Source: an uncultured Planctomycetaceae bacterium (GTDB taxonomy: Bacteria > Planctomycetota > Planctomycetia > Pirellulales > UBA1268). Taken from it: a stretch of 15,612 nucleotides of DNA. The position numbers and the translations under genes are program-made. Of the stretch, positions 5,401 through 13,439 are shown piece after piece; the stretch's first letter is position 1, and each line of letters opens with the position of its first letter. The stretch spans positions 1 to 15,612 of the forward strand of contig CALAZQ010000141.1 of the NCBI GenBank assembly GCA_937926325.1, in the 5' to 3' direction. Below the pieces are notes generated by a model. That model saw nothing but the letters and a program-made list of their open reading frames with translations, had not been told where the DNA came from and ran no database searches.

Positions 5401-8400
5401 CTACGAGGCGGGGTATTCCGGCGTCATGATGATCGCGTCCTGCGTGCGAGAGGCGATGGCGAATCGGCCCAAGTGATTCGCGACTCCTTCCATGATTCCG
5501 GGCGTGTCCATGTCACTGGAAACGAGAGTCCAATCCTCCCCGTTGTGCGACGTGTAGGCAACGTGATTTCCGACGATGAGAAATACGGAATTGGTTGGAT
5601 CCCAATCGGCAGCGTTGAATATCCCGGTTGGAAAATCGTCGTTTACCAACTCGGTCGAGATCGAGGCGATGTCCGCGTCAGCCAGTGTGCGGCAGAACCC
5701 GCCGGTTCCCACGAGCAACCACAGGTCCAGCGAAGGAGAGTAGGTGATTCCCCGCACCTCATCACTGCCCGTGTCGTACTCGGTCCACGTTTCCCCGTAG
5801 TCCGTCGAATAGGAAACGACGCCATTCTGTGCACCGGCCAACCAGTTGGCCCCATTGCCCTTCACGCACAGGAAATTGTCGGCTGCCGCCGCCGCGTCCA
5901 CCTGCGACCAGTCGATTCCGTTGGTCGACCGGTAGATTTTTCCGTTGTCCCCGACCGCGATGAAGTAGCCGGCCTCGGCATCGATTGCGTTCACCGAGTA
6001 GGAGGAATACGGATCATACTCCTCCACCCATGAGATCCCGTCGCGGGAGTAGTAGAGTTTGTCCCCCGCCGCAATCACCGCCCGCCCGTCGTCGCGAGAT
6101 GCCACGGCATCGATCGTGTCGGAGATCCCCGTGTCGATCACAAACCACTCTGCCATGTCGTCCGACGTGACGAGCTTCCCGTTCTCGCATCCAATCAGGA
6201 CTCGCGCGTCATTGTTGCACGCGCAATGCGGGGCCTCGGGCACGGGAATGTAGGTGTAGGCGGTTGAGTCGATCACGTCGATCGTCACTTCGTCGGTCTC
6301 CTCGGCATCCACAGAGACGTTCCGAACGTGAAGGCGGAAGGTGCATACCCGACTCTCGGACGGCGCCAGGAACGTCGGGCTTGCCGCGGTCGCATCGGAG
6401 ATTTCCACTTTCGGTCCCCAAATCTGTTCCCACTCGTATTCGATCACGCCGGGGTCGCGCTCGGTTGATCCGGTCGAATCCAGTGTCACGGTCGCCCCCG
6501 CGTCCACCGTTTGGTTGGGACCGGCCTCCGCGGTGAGGTCGATGTCCTGCACGGTAACCGCCACCTCGTCCGTGTCCTGCTCCAAGGTCTCCGTGTTCTG
6601 GACGGTGAGCCGGAATGTCAGTTCCGTCTCCACCTCAACCTGCGGGGCGGTGAAGGTCGGCGTAGCCGCTGCCGTGTCTGAGATCGTGACGGAAGTCCCG
6701 GTCAACTGCTCCCACGTGTAAGTGACTGGCGCGACGTTCGCGGTGGATCCCGACGAGTCGAGCGTCACGGTGGCGCCCTCGCTCACGCTCTGATCGGATC
6801 CGGCAACCGCAATGATCCCGGTCTCGCTGGTGGCGGCCTGAGCCCCCACGGTCTTTCCCTGAATCTTCGCCTCGACGCCGGTCACGTGGACGAGCAAGCC
6901 TTTCGCTCCGCCGGCCTGGGACACGTCCGCGACGATCTCGTCGCCCCGGTAGATGATGTTCTGAACCGTGGCCGATGCCTTCGAGGTGTCGTTGGTGCGG
7001 TTGCTCAGGGTGATGGACCCTGCCGCGATCAGGTCAGCCCCGGCCGCCTCGAGCCCGATGATGCTATCGTCCCCGCCCGCCGATCCGAGATCGAACTGAA
7101 TGCGCGACGGCTTGAGGTGCTCAGGGGCGAACCCGAGAGAATACCGCGTGTTCTGCAAGATCGTCCCCCGCTGCTCCGCGAGAAGAGATCGGGTCACGGT
7201 CGGCCCCACGAGCTGCCACGCCATGCCGCTGTCCGCGTGATCCTTCGGTCGCACCCAAAACGGATCCTCGTGAATGCAGAAGGATTGCGTGCCGGCCCCC
7301 GATCCCGTGACCGTCTGCGCGGTCCCGCTGTGCTCCGTCGAAACCTTGAACCAGTTTTCCCCCTCATCGACCTCGACCACGTAGTAGTGAGTCAGGAGGG
7401 AGAACCCGCTGAAAAGCGTGTCGGTCGTGAAGAACTCGACAACGTCGTGAAGGGCAGGGAGAACCCCACCGGTGTAGAGTTTCTCCCCCGACGTCGAGGT
7501 GATGTTGACCTCAGTGAAACTCTTGGTGGTCAGGGCATAGATCCCTTGGCCGGCCTCGGTGGCGAGGGCCACGACCTGCCCCTCGGTCATGAACTCCGTG
7601 GGAACGTAGTCGAGGTCCGATGAGGTGAAGCCCATGAGCCCGGTCGTGCTGGCGAGGTGGACCGATTCGGGCAGAACCCTCACCCACACGCGATTGTTCG
7701 TCGCTCCATCGTGGTCATCCGGCTTGATGATCCAGTATCCGACGGTGTCCGCGTCTCCCGCGAGGAGCATGAAAAGCCCCTTCGATCCGACCTGCCGCAC
7801 CGCCCCGGTCGTGAGCCCGGTCGTGTCCACCGCGGCGAGCGTGGCCGCGTCCTGAACTGTTGTCTCGCTCACCACCACATCATCCGATGGCAGAGGTGGG
7901 GCATACGAAATCCACACCCGGTTGTTGGTTGCGGCGTCGTGATCGTCCGGCTTGACGTAGACGGGGTTGCTCGTCGTCGAAGTTTCATTCGCGCCGGAAA
8001 CCAGTTTCGCGTGATAGGGTTGCCCATCGACAAGGAAGACGATGGCCTGTCCTGTCTCGAAACCCGTGGTCCCCACGGTTTCCAACGGACTCCCGCCATC
8101 GTCCCATCCGGTGATCCCATCGAGGTGGCGGATCAAGTAGTCCGCCTCCGGGTAGGGAGAGCCCCCCGGAGAAGGAGCGGACGTGGTGCCCTTGTTGATG
8201 TCGTTCCACACCCGCGCCGTGATCTCCGCGTCGCCGGGGGGGATACTCGATCCGACCGCGCCGCCGCCGTCGTTCCATCGGATCCCCATCATGAGGTCGA
8301 CGTACTTGACGTCGGTCGCTACCGAGTCGTGCCCGAGCAGGTCATTCAACTCGGTGGTGTTGAAGTTCGGGTAGAAGGTGTAGACGGTGCTCAACCCCGT

Positions 8401-8637
8401 GCCGGTCTTCACCCAGGAGAGCGCCTCGACGATCGCATCGCCGTCGTAGTCGCCGACCGTTTTCAGCGAGAAACTACCGACGGATGCCGCCGGCCGCTCC
8501 ACGATGTCGCCCCCTCGGAAAAACTGAACCTCGACTGCTGCGGAGTTTCCGCGACGAAAGGCGATCGTTTCAAGTTGCTGCCGGACGCCTGGGCTTGCCG
8601 TGATCTGCCACGTTTCCTCGTCAATGTAGATTCTCAT
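5401..8637 (-). CDS. Large tail fibre / receptor-binding-type protein with PKD-like domains and Asp-box propeller
   Basis: This 1078-residue protein is built of several modules. Residues 1-145 form a beta-rich domain (RRGNSAAVEVQFFRGGD, then LSTVYTFYPNFNT) that resembles baseplate/fibre attachment domains. Residues 150-600 carry repeated beta units with three copies of a KPDDHD motif (229-243, 305-318, 464-475). Residues about 604-697 and 702-790 are two PKD-like Ig folds (each with AGxxQ/NQ, GATVTLDS and SGSTA or TGSTE, then TWEQ or EWEQ). Residues 793-1078 form a BNR/Asp-box propeller with SDDMAEW, SRDGISW, STNGIDW, STDYGETW and SHNGEDW at about 825, 864, 904, 944 and 1030. Such domains are known to bind surface glycans or proteins, so a host-recognition role is likely. 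It lies last in the tail block, before lysis. The start has no Shine-Dalgarno sequence and is preceded by a possible structured leader. There is no chaperone or endosialidase triad that I can see. Confidence 0.8.
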   Translation of the reverse strand: MRIYIDEETWQITASPGVRQQLETIAFRRGNSAAVEVQFFRGGDIVERPAASVGSFSLKTVGDYDGDAIVEALSWVKTGTGLSTVYTFYPNFNTTELNDLLGHDSVATDVKYVDLMMGIRWNDGGGAVGSSIPPGDAEITARVWNDINKGTTSAPSPGGSPYPEADYLIRHLDGITGWDDGGSPLETVGTTGFETGQAIVFLVDGQPYHAKLVSGANETSTTSNPVYVKPDDHDAATNNRVWISYAPPLPSDDVVVSETTVQDAATLAAVDTTGLTTGAVRQVGSKGLFMLLAGDADTVGYWIIKPDDHDGATNNRVWVRVLPESVHLASTTGLMGFTSSDLDYVPTEFMTEGQVVALATEAGQGIYALTTKSFTEVNITSTSGEKLYTGGVLPALHDVVEFFTTDTLFSGFSLLTHYYVVEVDEGENWFKVSTEHSGTAQTVTGSGAGTQSFCIHEDPFWVRPKDHADSGMAWQLVGPTVTRSLLAEQRGTILQNTRYSLGFAPEHLKPSRIQFDLGSAGGDDSIIGLEAAGADLIAAGSITLSNRTNDTSKASATVQNIIYRGDEIVADVSQAGGAKGLLVHVTGVEAKIQGKTVGAQAATSETGIIAVAGSDQSVSEGATVTLDSSGSTANVAPVTYTWEQLTGTSVTISDTAAATPTFTAPQVEVETELTFRLTVQNTETLEQDTDEVAVTVQDIDLTAEAGPNQTVDAGATVTLDSTGSTERDPGVIEYEWEQIWGPKVEISDATAASPTFLAPSESRVCTFRLHVRNVSVDAEETDEVTIDVIDSTAYTYIPVPEAPHCACNNDARVLIGCENGKLVTSDDMAEWFVIDTGISDTIDAVASRDDGRAVIAAGDKLYYSRDGISWVEEYDPYSSYSVNAIDAEAGYFIAVGDNGKIYRSTNGIDWSQVDAAAAADNFLCVKGNGANWLAGAQNGVVSYSTDYGETWTEYDTGSDEVRGITYSPSLDLWLLVGTGGFCRTLADADIASISTELVNDDFPTGIFNAADWDPTNSVFLIVGNHVAYTSHNGEDWTLVSSDMDTPGIMEGVANHLGRFAIASRTQDAIIMTPEYPAS
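6268..6828 (-). repeat. Tandem PKD-like domains within the fibre gene
   Basis: Two homologous units of about 90 codons lie side by side: 6547-6828 and 6268-6534. Shared features are an AGS or AGP start, GATVTLDSSGST against GATVTLDSTGST, WEQ, ISDTAAATPTFTAP against ISDATAASPTFLAP, a FRLTV or FRLHV strand, and a TDEV end. The close match suggests duplication within the gene. Confidence 0.8.
7213..7953 (-). repeat. Three copies of a KPDDHD-type motif in the fibre gene
   Basis: KPDDHDAATNNRVW is encoded at 7909-7953, KPDDHDGATNNRVW at 7684-7725 and the diverged RPKDHADSGMAW at 7213-7248. The first two differ at only one residue, yet their DNA has many silent differences, so this is an old repeat kept by selection on the protein. 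The acidic/His core could bind metal, but that is a guess. Confidence 0.65.
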
Positions 8638-8674
8638 TCGTTTCGCCGATGCGCCCGGACGAAACGAACGGGCG
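8637..8674 (-). promoter_or_regulatory. Possible H-type pseudoknot at the fibre gene start
   Basis: In the mRNA (minus strand, 5' to 3') the order is CGCCCG (8674-8669), UCGUUUCG (8667-8660), CGGGCG (8657-8652), CGAAACGA (8645-8638), then AUG at 8637. The first and third pair over 6 bp; the second and fourth pair over 8 bp, or 9 bp if the A of AUG is included. The A-B-A'-B' order gives a pseudoknot, or two exclusive hairpins, with linkers of 1, 2 and 6 nt. The 45-base gap after the glycosyltransferase gene has no Shine-Dalgarno sequence. Control of fibre translation is inference. Confidence 0.4.
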
Positions 8675-8682
8675 ATTTGCTA

Positions 8683-9903
8683 TCATTCCGCCTCGTCAAC
8701 CGGGGAGTCTTCCTCGTCTCCACCCTGAAATGCGTGGGCCTGCTCGCGGTTGGCCTGCTCCTCGTCGATGTGGATCACCTGTTTCTTGGGCGTCTCACGA
8801 AACTCCTCGCCGGGGATATGCTGGTAGTGTGGAATGTAGTCCCGACGAAGGTGGCCGCGAGTCTCCTCGTCGATCAGCTCGTGCGTGGCGTGGCAGTGAA
8901 TGATTTCCTTCTCGACCTCGCCCTCGCGCTCAACCCGGATGACGTGTCCCACGGGGCAGTGCGTCACGACAACCGATCGCATTCCCCGAGCGTGAAACTT
9001 CTGGTATCCCATGAAGAGATCCTCCGTGCCCTTGCCCGTGTAGCCGACGAAGTCAGCAAACATGAGGGCGTCATGGGACAGGAGGGTGCAGCCGAAGCCC
9101 CACCAATCCGTAGGCACCACCGATCCCAGGCCGATGCCGGGGTAGGCGTAATCCAGAAACCCCCGCCGGCGCCAGCCGTATTCGGCTGAGTGCTTCATGA
9201 TGTTGCCGCCGTGCTTGGGCGGACACGTGCGCTCGATCTTCTTCCGGAGATTGAAGACCTTGTCCCAGGTCGATTGCGAAGGCTTCTTCTCGAAGGCCGC
9301 CTTCGCCTTCTCGTAGGAGTTGAGCAGGCGCGTTCCCACCTCGCGCTCCTCCGGTCGGAAATCGGGAAAGATCGGCTCGCGCGGCGTGCCGTGCCCCCCG
9401 AGATAGCTCCCCCCTCCCTGCGACGGATAGGGACAGAAAGCGATGTCATACCACCCGTTGTCGAATTCGATCATATCGATCGAGCAACTCAGGGCGTTCG
9501 GTGGCGGGATCACGTCGGCGTCGAGCATCCAGAACAAGTCCGCCCCCCATCGCCGCGCGTGGTTCAGTGCCGCCATCCGCATCTGCGCCACCATGAGGTT
9601 CTGCGAGTCGGAGTATTTCTTGGTCTCCTTCCACCGGCTGTCCTTGATGACCTCGAGGTTGCGCGTCCCGCGAAACTCGTGCGAGTCATCGAGCCCGAGT
9701 TCCTGCGCGTAGTCGCGCCACTCTTCCATGCTCTCATTCCCTACGAGGATGATGAGAAACTCCACGTTCTTCCGGGTTTGCTCCGCCCGGCAGAGGTTTT
9801 GCGCCAACGCCTGCAAAAAACTCCCCATCGCATAGAGGTAGTTGTCCGTGGCGTTCGTGGTAATGGCGATCCGTAGCGGCTTTTCGTCAGCGCAAGTATT
9901 CAT
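8683..9903 (-). CDS. GT-A-fold glycosyltransferase-like protein in the tail block
   Basis: This 406-residue protein has the features of a nucleotide-sugar glycosyltransferase. It has an N-terminal Rossmann-like start (LRIAITTNATDNYLYAMGS, 10-28) and a hydrophobic strand FLIILVGN (49-56). RMAALNHARRWGADLFWMLDADV leads into the metal-binding DxD-type motif Asp128-Ala-Asp130. WYDIAFCPY (151-159) follows, then the acceptor-side segment TDWWGFGCTLLSHDAL (265-280) and GTEDLFMGYQKFHARG (292-307). HCPVGH (315-320) offers a third metal-ligand-like His. The last 40 residues are acidic and low in complexity. ATG 9903 overlaps the previous gene by 17 bases and has a GAGGGGA ribosome site. TGA is followed directly by TAG. 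It may glycosylate a tail protein made from the same transcript; donor and acceptor cannot be told. The fold call is good, activity is inferred. Confidence 0.75.
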   Translation of the reverse strand: MNTCADEKPLRIAITTNATDNYLYAMGSFLQALAQNLCRAEQTRKNVEFLIILVGNESMEEWRDYAQELGLDDSHEFRGTRNLEVIKDSRWKETKKYSDSQNLMVAQMRMAALNHARRWGADLFWMLDADVIPPPNALSCSIDMIEFDNGWYDIAFCPYPSQGGGSYLGGHGTPREPIFPDFRPEEREVGTRLLNSYEKAKAAFEKKPSQSTWDKVFNLRKKIERTCPPKHGGNIMKHSAEYGWRRRGFLDYAYPGIGLGSVVPTDWWGFGCTLLSHDALMFADFVGYTGKGTEDLFMGYQKFHARGMRSVVVTHCPVGHVIRVEREGEVEKEIIHCHATHELIDEETRGHLRRDYIPHYQHIPGEEFRETPKKQVIHIDEEQANREQAHAFQGGDEEDSPVDEAE

Positions 9904-12052
9904 TTCCCCTCGCGATCACCTTGCGGTTCCAGAAGGTTCCGAGATTCTGCCACAGGCGGCTCCGTTTCACCGCAAGGGCCACCCCTTTTGTCGCTGTGAT
10001 CTCTGAATTCGATGTCGCTGTGATCGTTTGCACCTTCTCTTCGCCGTCAACCCGCCACGTGATCTGCAATTCGCACCGCCCGAAGTACAGTGTCGCGTCC
10101 TTTTCGGCTCCGATCACCGCCCACTCGTCGTCAGCCATCTCCAGAATCGTGTGGCCGGTATGCTGATTCGTTGGGATCCGATCGCCAAGAGCGAATGCGT
10201 AGGTGCGAGTCGAGACAAACCCCTCCGCATCGCGGACGCTCATGTGTAGCGTCGCGATCGTGTGCGTGGTCGCATCGACAGCGGGAAGCTCCCACCGTTG
10301 CCTCACGGTCGCCCTTCGCTCGAGGGTGTAGACACTCTCCGTCTCCAGCGCCGAGGCTCCCGCCTGGACGAAGACCGACTCCGAAACCGAATACTGCGGC
10401 CTGTAGACCTTCGTGCTCCACTCGCGATCGGACAGGTCCATCTTCCTTTGGCCGGCCCTGATCTCTCCGTTGAGCCGTGGCTCCGGCATGACGAAATACT
10501 GAGTCGACTGCGTGAGTCGATTCTGACTGGTGGCGATGATGGAAGAAGAGAACGTCGCGAAGAGAACGTTCGTCACGCGGTCGCCGAACGGGACGAACCC
10601 CGGCGTGCGGGTCTCCTGCGCCAGCGCGACCTCGAACGGTAGAATCTCGGCCGCCCCGTAATCAATGCTCCCCACCTCCTCTGTGATGCCGGAGATCGGA
10701 ACGTAGGCCGATGTCGTGTCGCGGCTCTCCGCGAACCGGTTGGTGGCTTCGATGGTCGTGTACCAGACTCCCCCCTCGAACTCGCGAGAGCTCTCCGTGT
10801 AGAACGCGGTCACCGTGTCATTGTTGGTGCTGGCCTCGTCGGATGATCCCACGCGGACCGGCACCACCGTTTTCCCGTCGGTCGTCGCCGTGACCCTCAT
10901 GAGGGTTTGCCCGGTGAAGATGCGGCTGGCATAGTCGCCCACACGAGAGAGCATCCGGGTCTCCCGAGTTACGTGTGTCGTGTAGAGATACGTGTGTTGA
11001 ACGAACTCGTACGCCTTCGATGTCTTCGCCCACTCTTCGAACTCGCGTGATACCAGTTTCCAGCCGCCCCCATCGTCCGGAACATGGTATCGCTTGGTGT
11101 AGGCCGACACCCTGTAAATGTCCTGCTCCTCCGGTTCCGCCCCGTCCGTGACAATCGCATACGTTCGCGCCGTTCGAGTCATCTGCCACTCGACCCTCTC
11201 TTTGTCGCCCAGCTCGCGAAACACCGACGCGAAAGGCTTGGGCTCCGTCGTGAAAACGGAGTCGCGCAACAGCCAGAACTTCTCCCCCTGGTCGACGTCG
11301 GCCGTGGTCCTGTAGTAAATCCGCGCCTGCTTCGATCGGAACGTCAGGGGCCGCGTGAAGGAGTCGGAAGCCCTTGTGATCTTTTCGTAGGTGAAGTCCA
11401 CCGTGCCGTCCACCGTGTGCGTCTCGGCAACCCTTGACGTGCTCGCCGCGGTCTCGCGCTCTGCCGTGAAGAAGTCGGCGGTGGTCACCTCCTGCCGATA
11501 GTCGAACCGCGTCCTCTCGCGAACCCCGAGAATCACCTCCTCGATCCTCTGCTTTTCCAGTCTCGTTCCGGCGTATTCCAACGTGGAAACGGACGTGGTG
11601 CTGTGCGGGGCCTGCGTCGTGCCGGCGGACTCGTACGTGAACGATGTCGAAACGTCCACTACCGGGTTGTCCCCGATCCGCGTGCGGGTCCGGATCGTCA
11701 CAACCCCGCCTCGGGTCACGGTCTCGGTCGTGTAGATCGCGGTGAAGTGAAGCACCTCGCCCCCTTCTTGAACCGTCGACCGGGCCGTGATCTTGTGGGT
11801 CTCCGCGAACTCGTTTGTGCCGAACCTCTTCTCCTTCCGCTCGACCGCTGTTCCCTCTACGGTCCGGTCGTGGGAGAAGATGATTTTCGCCGTGACGTCA
11901 TCCCGCTCCGGATCATCGTAGGACGTGCGAAAACGAAACTCTGTTTTTCCTGACGAGCTTTTCGAGTAATTTAAATTCGTCTCGGTGTACTCGTGAACCT
12001 GAAACTGCGGCTGTCTCTGCCACGAGCTTCCCCTAATCACAACGAGACTCAT
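9887..12052 (-). CDS. Thr/Arg-rich beta-type tail protein, unassigned
   Basis: This 721-residue protein matches no family I know. Threonine is about 14% by hand count (99 residues), Arg and Glu are also frequent, and there is one cysteine (in FGRCELQ near the C-terminus). Most of the chain alternates polar and hydrophobic residues, as in VVTIRTRTRIG and FTYEKITRASDSFTR, which points to an extended or solenoid-like beta structure. The last part (ELQITWRVDGEEKVQTIT, then RLWQNLGTFWNRK) looks like a small separate beta domain. There is no signal peptide and no membrane helix. It sits between small tail proteins and a glycosyltransferase, with ATGA overlap at the start and a 17-base overlap at the end. 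A tail shaft, tip or fibre role is inferred from position; the Ser/Thr content makes it a possible acceptor for the next gene's enzyme. Confidence 0.7.
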   Translation of the reverse strand: MSLVVIRGSSWQRQPQFQVHEYTETNLNYSKSSSGKTEFRFRTSYDDPERDDVTAKIIFSHDRTVEGTAVERKEKRFGTNEFAETHKITARSTVQEGGEVLHFTAIYTTETVTRGGVVTIRTRTRIGDNPVVDVSTSFTYESAGTTQAPHSTTSVSTLEYAGTRLEKQRIEEVILGVRERTRFDYRQEVTTADFFTAERETAASTSRVAETHTVDGTVDFTYEKITRASDSFTRPLTFRSKQARIYYRTTADVDQGEKFWLLRDSVFTTEPKPFASVFRELGDKERVEWQMTRTARTYAIVTDGAEPEEQDIYRVSAYTKRYHVPDDGGGWKLVSREFEEWAKTSKAYEFVQHTYLYTTHVTRETRMLSRVGDYASRIFTGQTLMRVTATTDGKTVVPVRVGSSDEASTNNDTVTAFYTESSREFEGGVWYTTIEATNRFAESRDTTSAYVPISGITEEVGSIDYGAAEILPFEVALAQETRTPGFVPFGDRVTNVLFATFSSSIIATSQNRLTQSTQYFVMPEPRLNGEIRAGQRKMDLSDREWSTKVYRPQYSVSESVFVQAGASALETESVYTLERRATVRQRWELPAVDATTHTIATLHMSVRDAEGFVSTRTYAFALGDRIPTNQHTGHTILEMADDEWAVIGAEKDATLYFGRCELQITWRVDGEEKVQTITATSNSEITATKGVALAVKRSRLWQNLGTFWNRKVIARGNEYLR

Positions 12053-12702
12053 CCTTCCGGGTCACTCACTTGCCATGCGTAGTATCTGTCAAACGGCTCC
12101 TCGCCGGGAGACGTGATCTTCTTCCCTTCTCGGCGAACCTCTGTCGGGGTGCAAATCACGTTTCGAAACCGCAACCGAACCGCCGCCGCGGACTCTCCAT
12201 CGACGGTCACCTTGGCAATCATGACGGGCACGGTAGGCGGTGGTGCCCCCTTTGTGGTCAGGAGGATCGCCTCGTCCATGCGTGATGCGACCTCAAGCGT
12301 GACGGTCTCCACGTAGGACTCCTTCGCCTTGGCTCGGGCCAGGATGAAGTTCTCCCCCGATTTCAACTCGATCGCCTCTCCGAGATTGTCGGGCGCGATG
12401 TTGTTCACCATCCCGTCGCGAAAGGTGATCGTGTGCTTGCCGTTGGAGCTCGTCGTTGAGAAGTTCCACACCGAGTAAGCGCCGCCGCCGCGGAGCTTCG
12501 AGCCCGGAGCCCCCGAGATCCGAACAGCCCCCATGCGCCGCGCGATCCGGATCCCCTGCCCGTGCGTGATGTGCTTCCCCTCCAAGAGAAACATGATGGC
12601 GTCCTGAATCGCATTGATCCGCTTCGAGCTGGCGACCTCGAACACGCTATCCCCTCGCTCGACTTTGGTGAGGTGCGAGACAACCTCTGAAATTCGGCTC
12701 AT
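12049..12702 (-). CDS. Small tail-module protein, unassigned
   Basis: This 217-residue protein is not recognised by name. The N-terminal 45 residues look like a short helical collar (MSRISEVVSHLTKV, then SSKRINAIQDAIMFLLEGK), a pattern I have seen at the start of small phage tail proteins of unknown function. After a GQGIRIARR segment there is a Gly-rich turn (SKLRGGGAYSVWNF) and then beta strands to the end (ENFILARAKAKESYVETVTLEV, ending YYAWQVSDPEG). The frame is open for 39 codons further upstream. I chose ATG 12702 because it overlaps the previous stop by ATGA and is followed by the helical start. It may be an oligomeric connector or adaptor in the tail tip, which is inference. Confidence 0.7.
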   Translation of the reverse strand: MSRISEVVSHLTKVERGDSVFEVASSKRINAIQDAIMFLLEGKHITHGQGIRIARRMGAVRISGAPGSKLRGGGAYSVWNFSTTSSNGKHTITFRDGMVNNIAPDNLGEAIELKSGENFILARAKAKESYVETVTLEVASRMDEAILLTTKGAPPPTVPVMIAKVTVDGESAAAVRLRFRNVICTPTEVRREGKKITSPGEEPFDRYYAWQVSDPEG

Positions 12703-13439
12703 GCGGTATCGTAGATTTTCTTGTTCCACCCGCGCCAGCCCGAAAGCTGCCATTCCTTCTGAACGGTGAAGACGTGGGCGCGCTCCTGATAGGTCATCCC
12801 GTTGTAGCGCCAGTTCCACTCAGGGTTGACCGACGGCTCCGGCCCCTCCGGCGTGGCGATCTTCCCGACGTCGCTCAGGTCTTGCGGCCTCGATCGGGCG
12901 GTGTATTTCTTCCGCCACACGATCTCGTTCGCGTCGAGAAACGCCTCCACCCCGGCGAGGTCGTTCTCCTCGTCCTCGATCCACAGTGCGAACCGGTCAA
13001 ACACCCCGAGCTTGTCGTCGGCTGTCTGGTCCCCCGTGCTCGGATCGATGAAGATGGCGCCGTTGAGCGGGGCCGACGGGCGCCCCCCGATGTGCGTCGC
13101 GAATCTCCGGTGAACCACAATGGGCTCTTCGCTCGTCCCGATCTGCAACTCGTAGGTGGGCGGGGACTCCTCCCCCCGCTGCGGACTCATGCCAGCGTAG
13201 TTCCCCTTCACGGTCGCCAGCCCTTTTCCCCCGAAGGTGAACGATCTCTTTTCCAGCGTGCAAAACCGCGCGTAGGGGTGCGCCGAACCCAGGTCCGGGG
13301 CAAGCTGCATGATCCTGTCGTTGGGCGCCTCCCACGTGACCTGCCCCTCCATGAGCCCTTGCTTGTCCTCGACGAGCGTAGCTCCGGGGAGCATCCGGAG
13401 TTTCTCCGGACCGAATGTTTTGTGATTGAGAAAATTCAT
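12699..13439 (-). CDS. Tail-module protein, unassigned
   Basis: This 246-residue protein has no named family that I can give. Features seen: an N-terminal KTFGPEKLRMLPGATLVEDK; QGLMEGQVTWE (27-37); GSAHPYARFCTLEKR (51-65) followed by beta strands and KGNYAGMSP (78-86); and a Trp-rich end (EWNWRYNGMTYQERAHVF, then KEWQLSGWRGWNKKIYDTA). The 'GWNKKIY' end and the 'SAHPYARF' segment resemble small tail proteins I recall next to tape-measure genes. It has ATGA overlaps at both ends and follows the tape-measure gene directly, where distal tail proteins are often encoded. A distal-tail or tail-tip role is inference. Confidence 0.7.
   Translation of the reverse strand: MNFLNHKTFGPEKLRMLPGATLVEDKQGLMEGQVTWEAPNDRIMQLAPDLGSAHPYARFCTLEKRSFTFGGKGLATVKGNYAGMSPQRGEESPPTYELQIGTSEEPIVVHRRFATHIGGRPSAPLNGAIFIDPSTGDQTADDKLGVFDRFALWIEDEENDLAGVEAFLDANEIVWRKKYTARSRPQDLSDVGKIATPEGPEPSVNPEWNWRYNGMTYQERAHVFTVQKEWQLSGWRGWNKKIYDTA

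Noticed and set aside
7657..9189. 510-codon plus-strand frame across the fibre and glycosyltransferase genes
   Set aside because: It spans the ends of two real genes on the other strand and has Arg/Val-rich shadow composition with no domain.
11968..11977. AATTTAAATT palindrome as an internal promoter or operator
   Set aside because: It lies inside the coding sequence for an Asn/Tyr/Lys-containing segment, and no matching -35 element or second copy is apparent.
12703..12819. Upstream extension of the 217-residue tail gene by 39 codons
   Set aside because: The extension lies inside the preceding gene, and ATG 12702 makes the same ATGA join as its neighbours.
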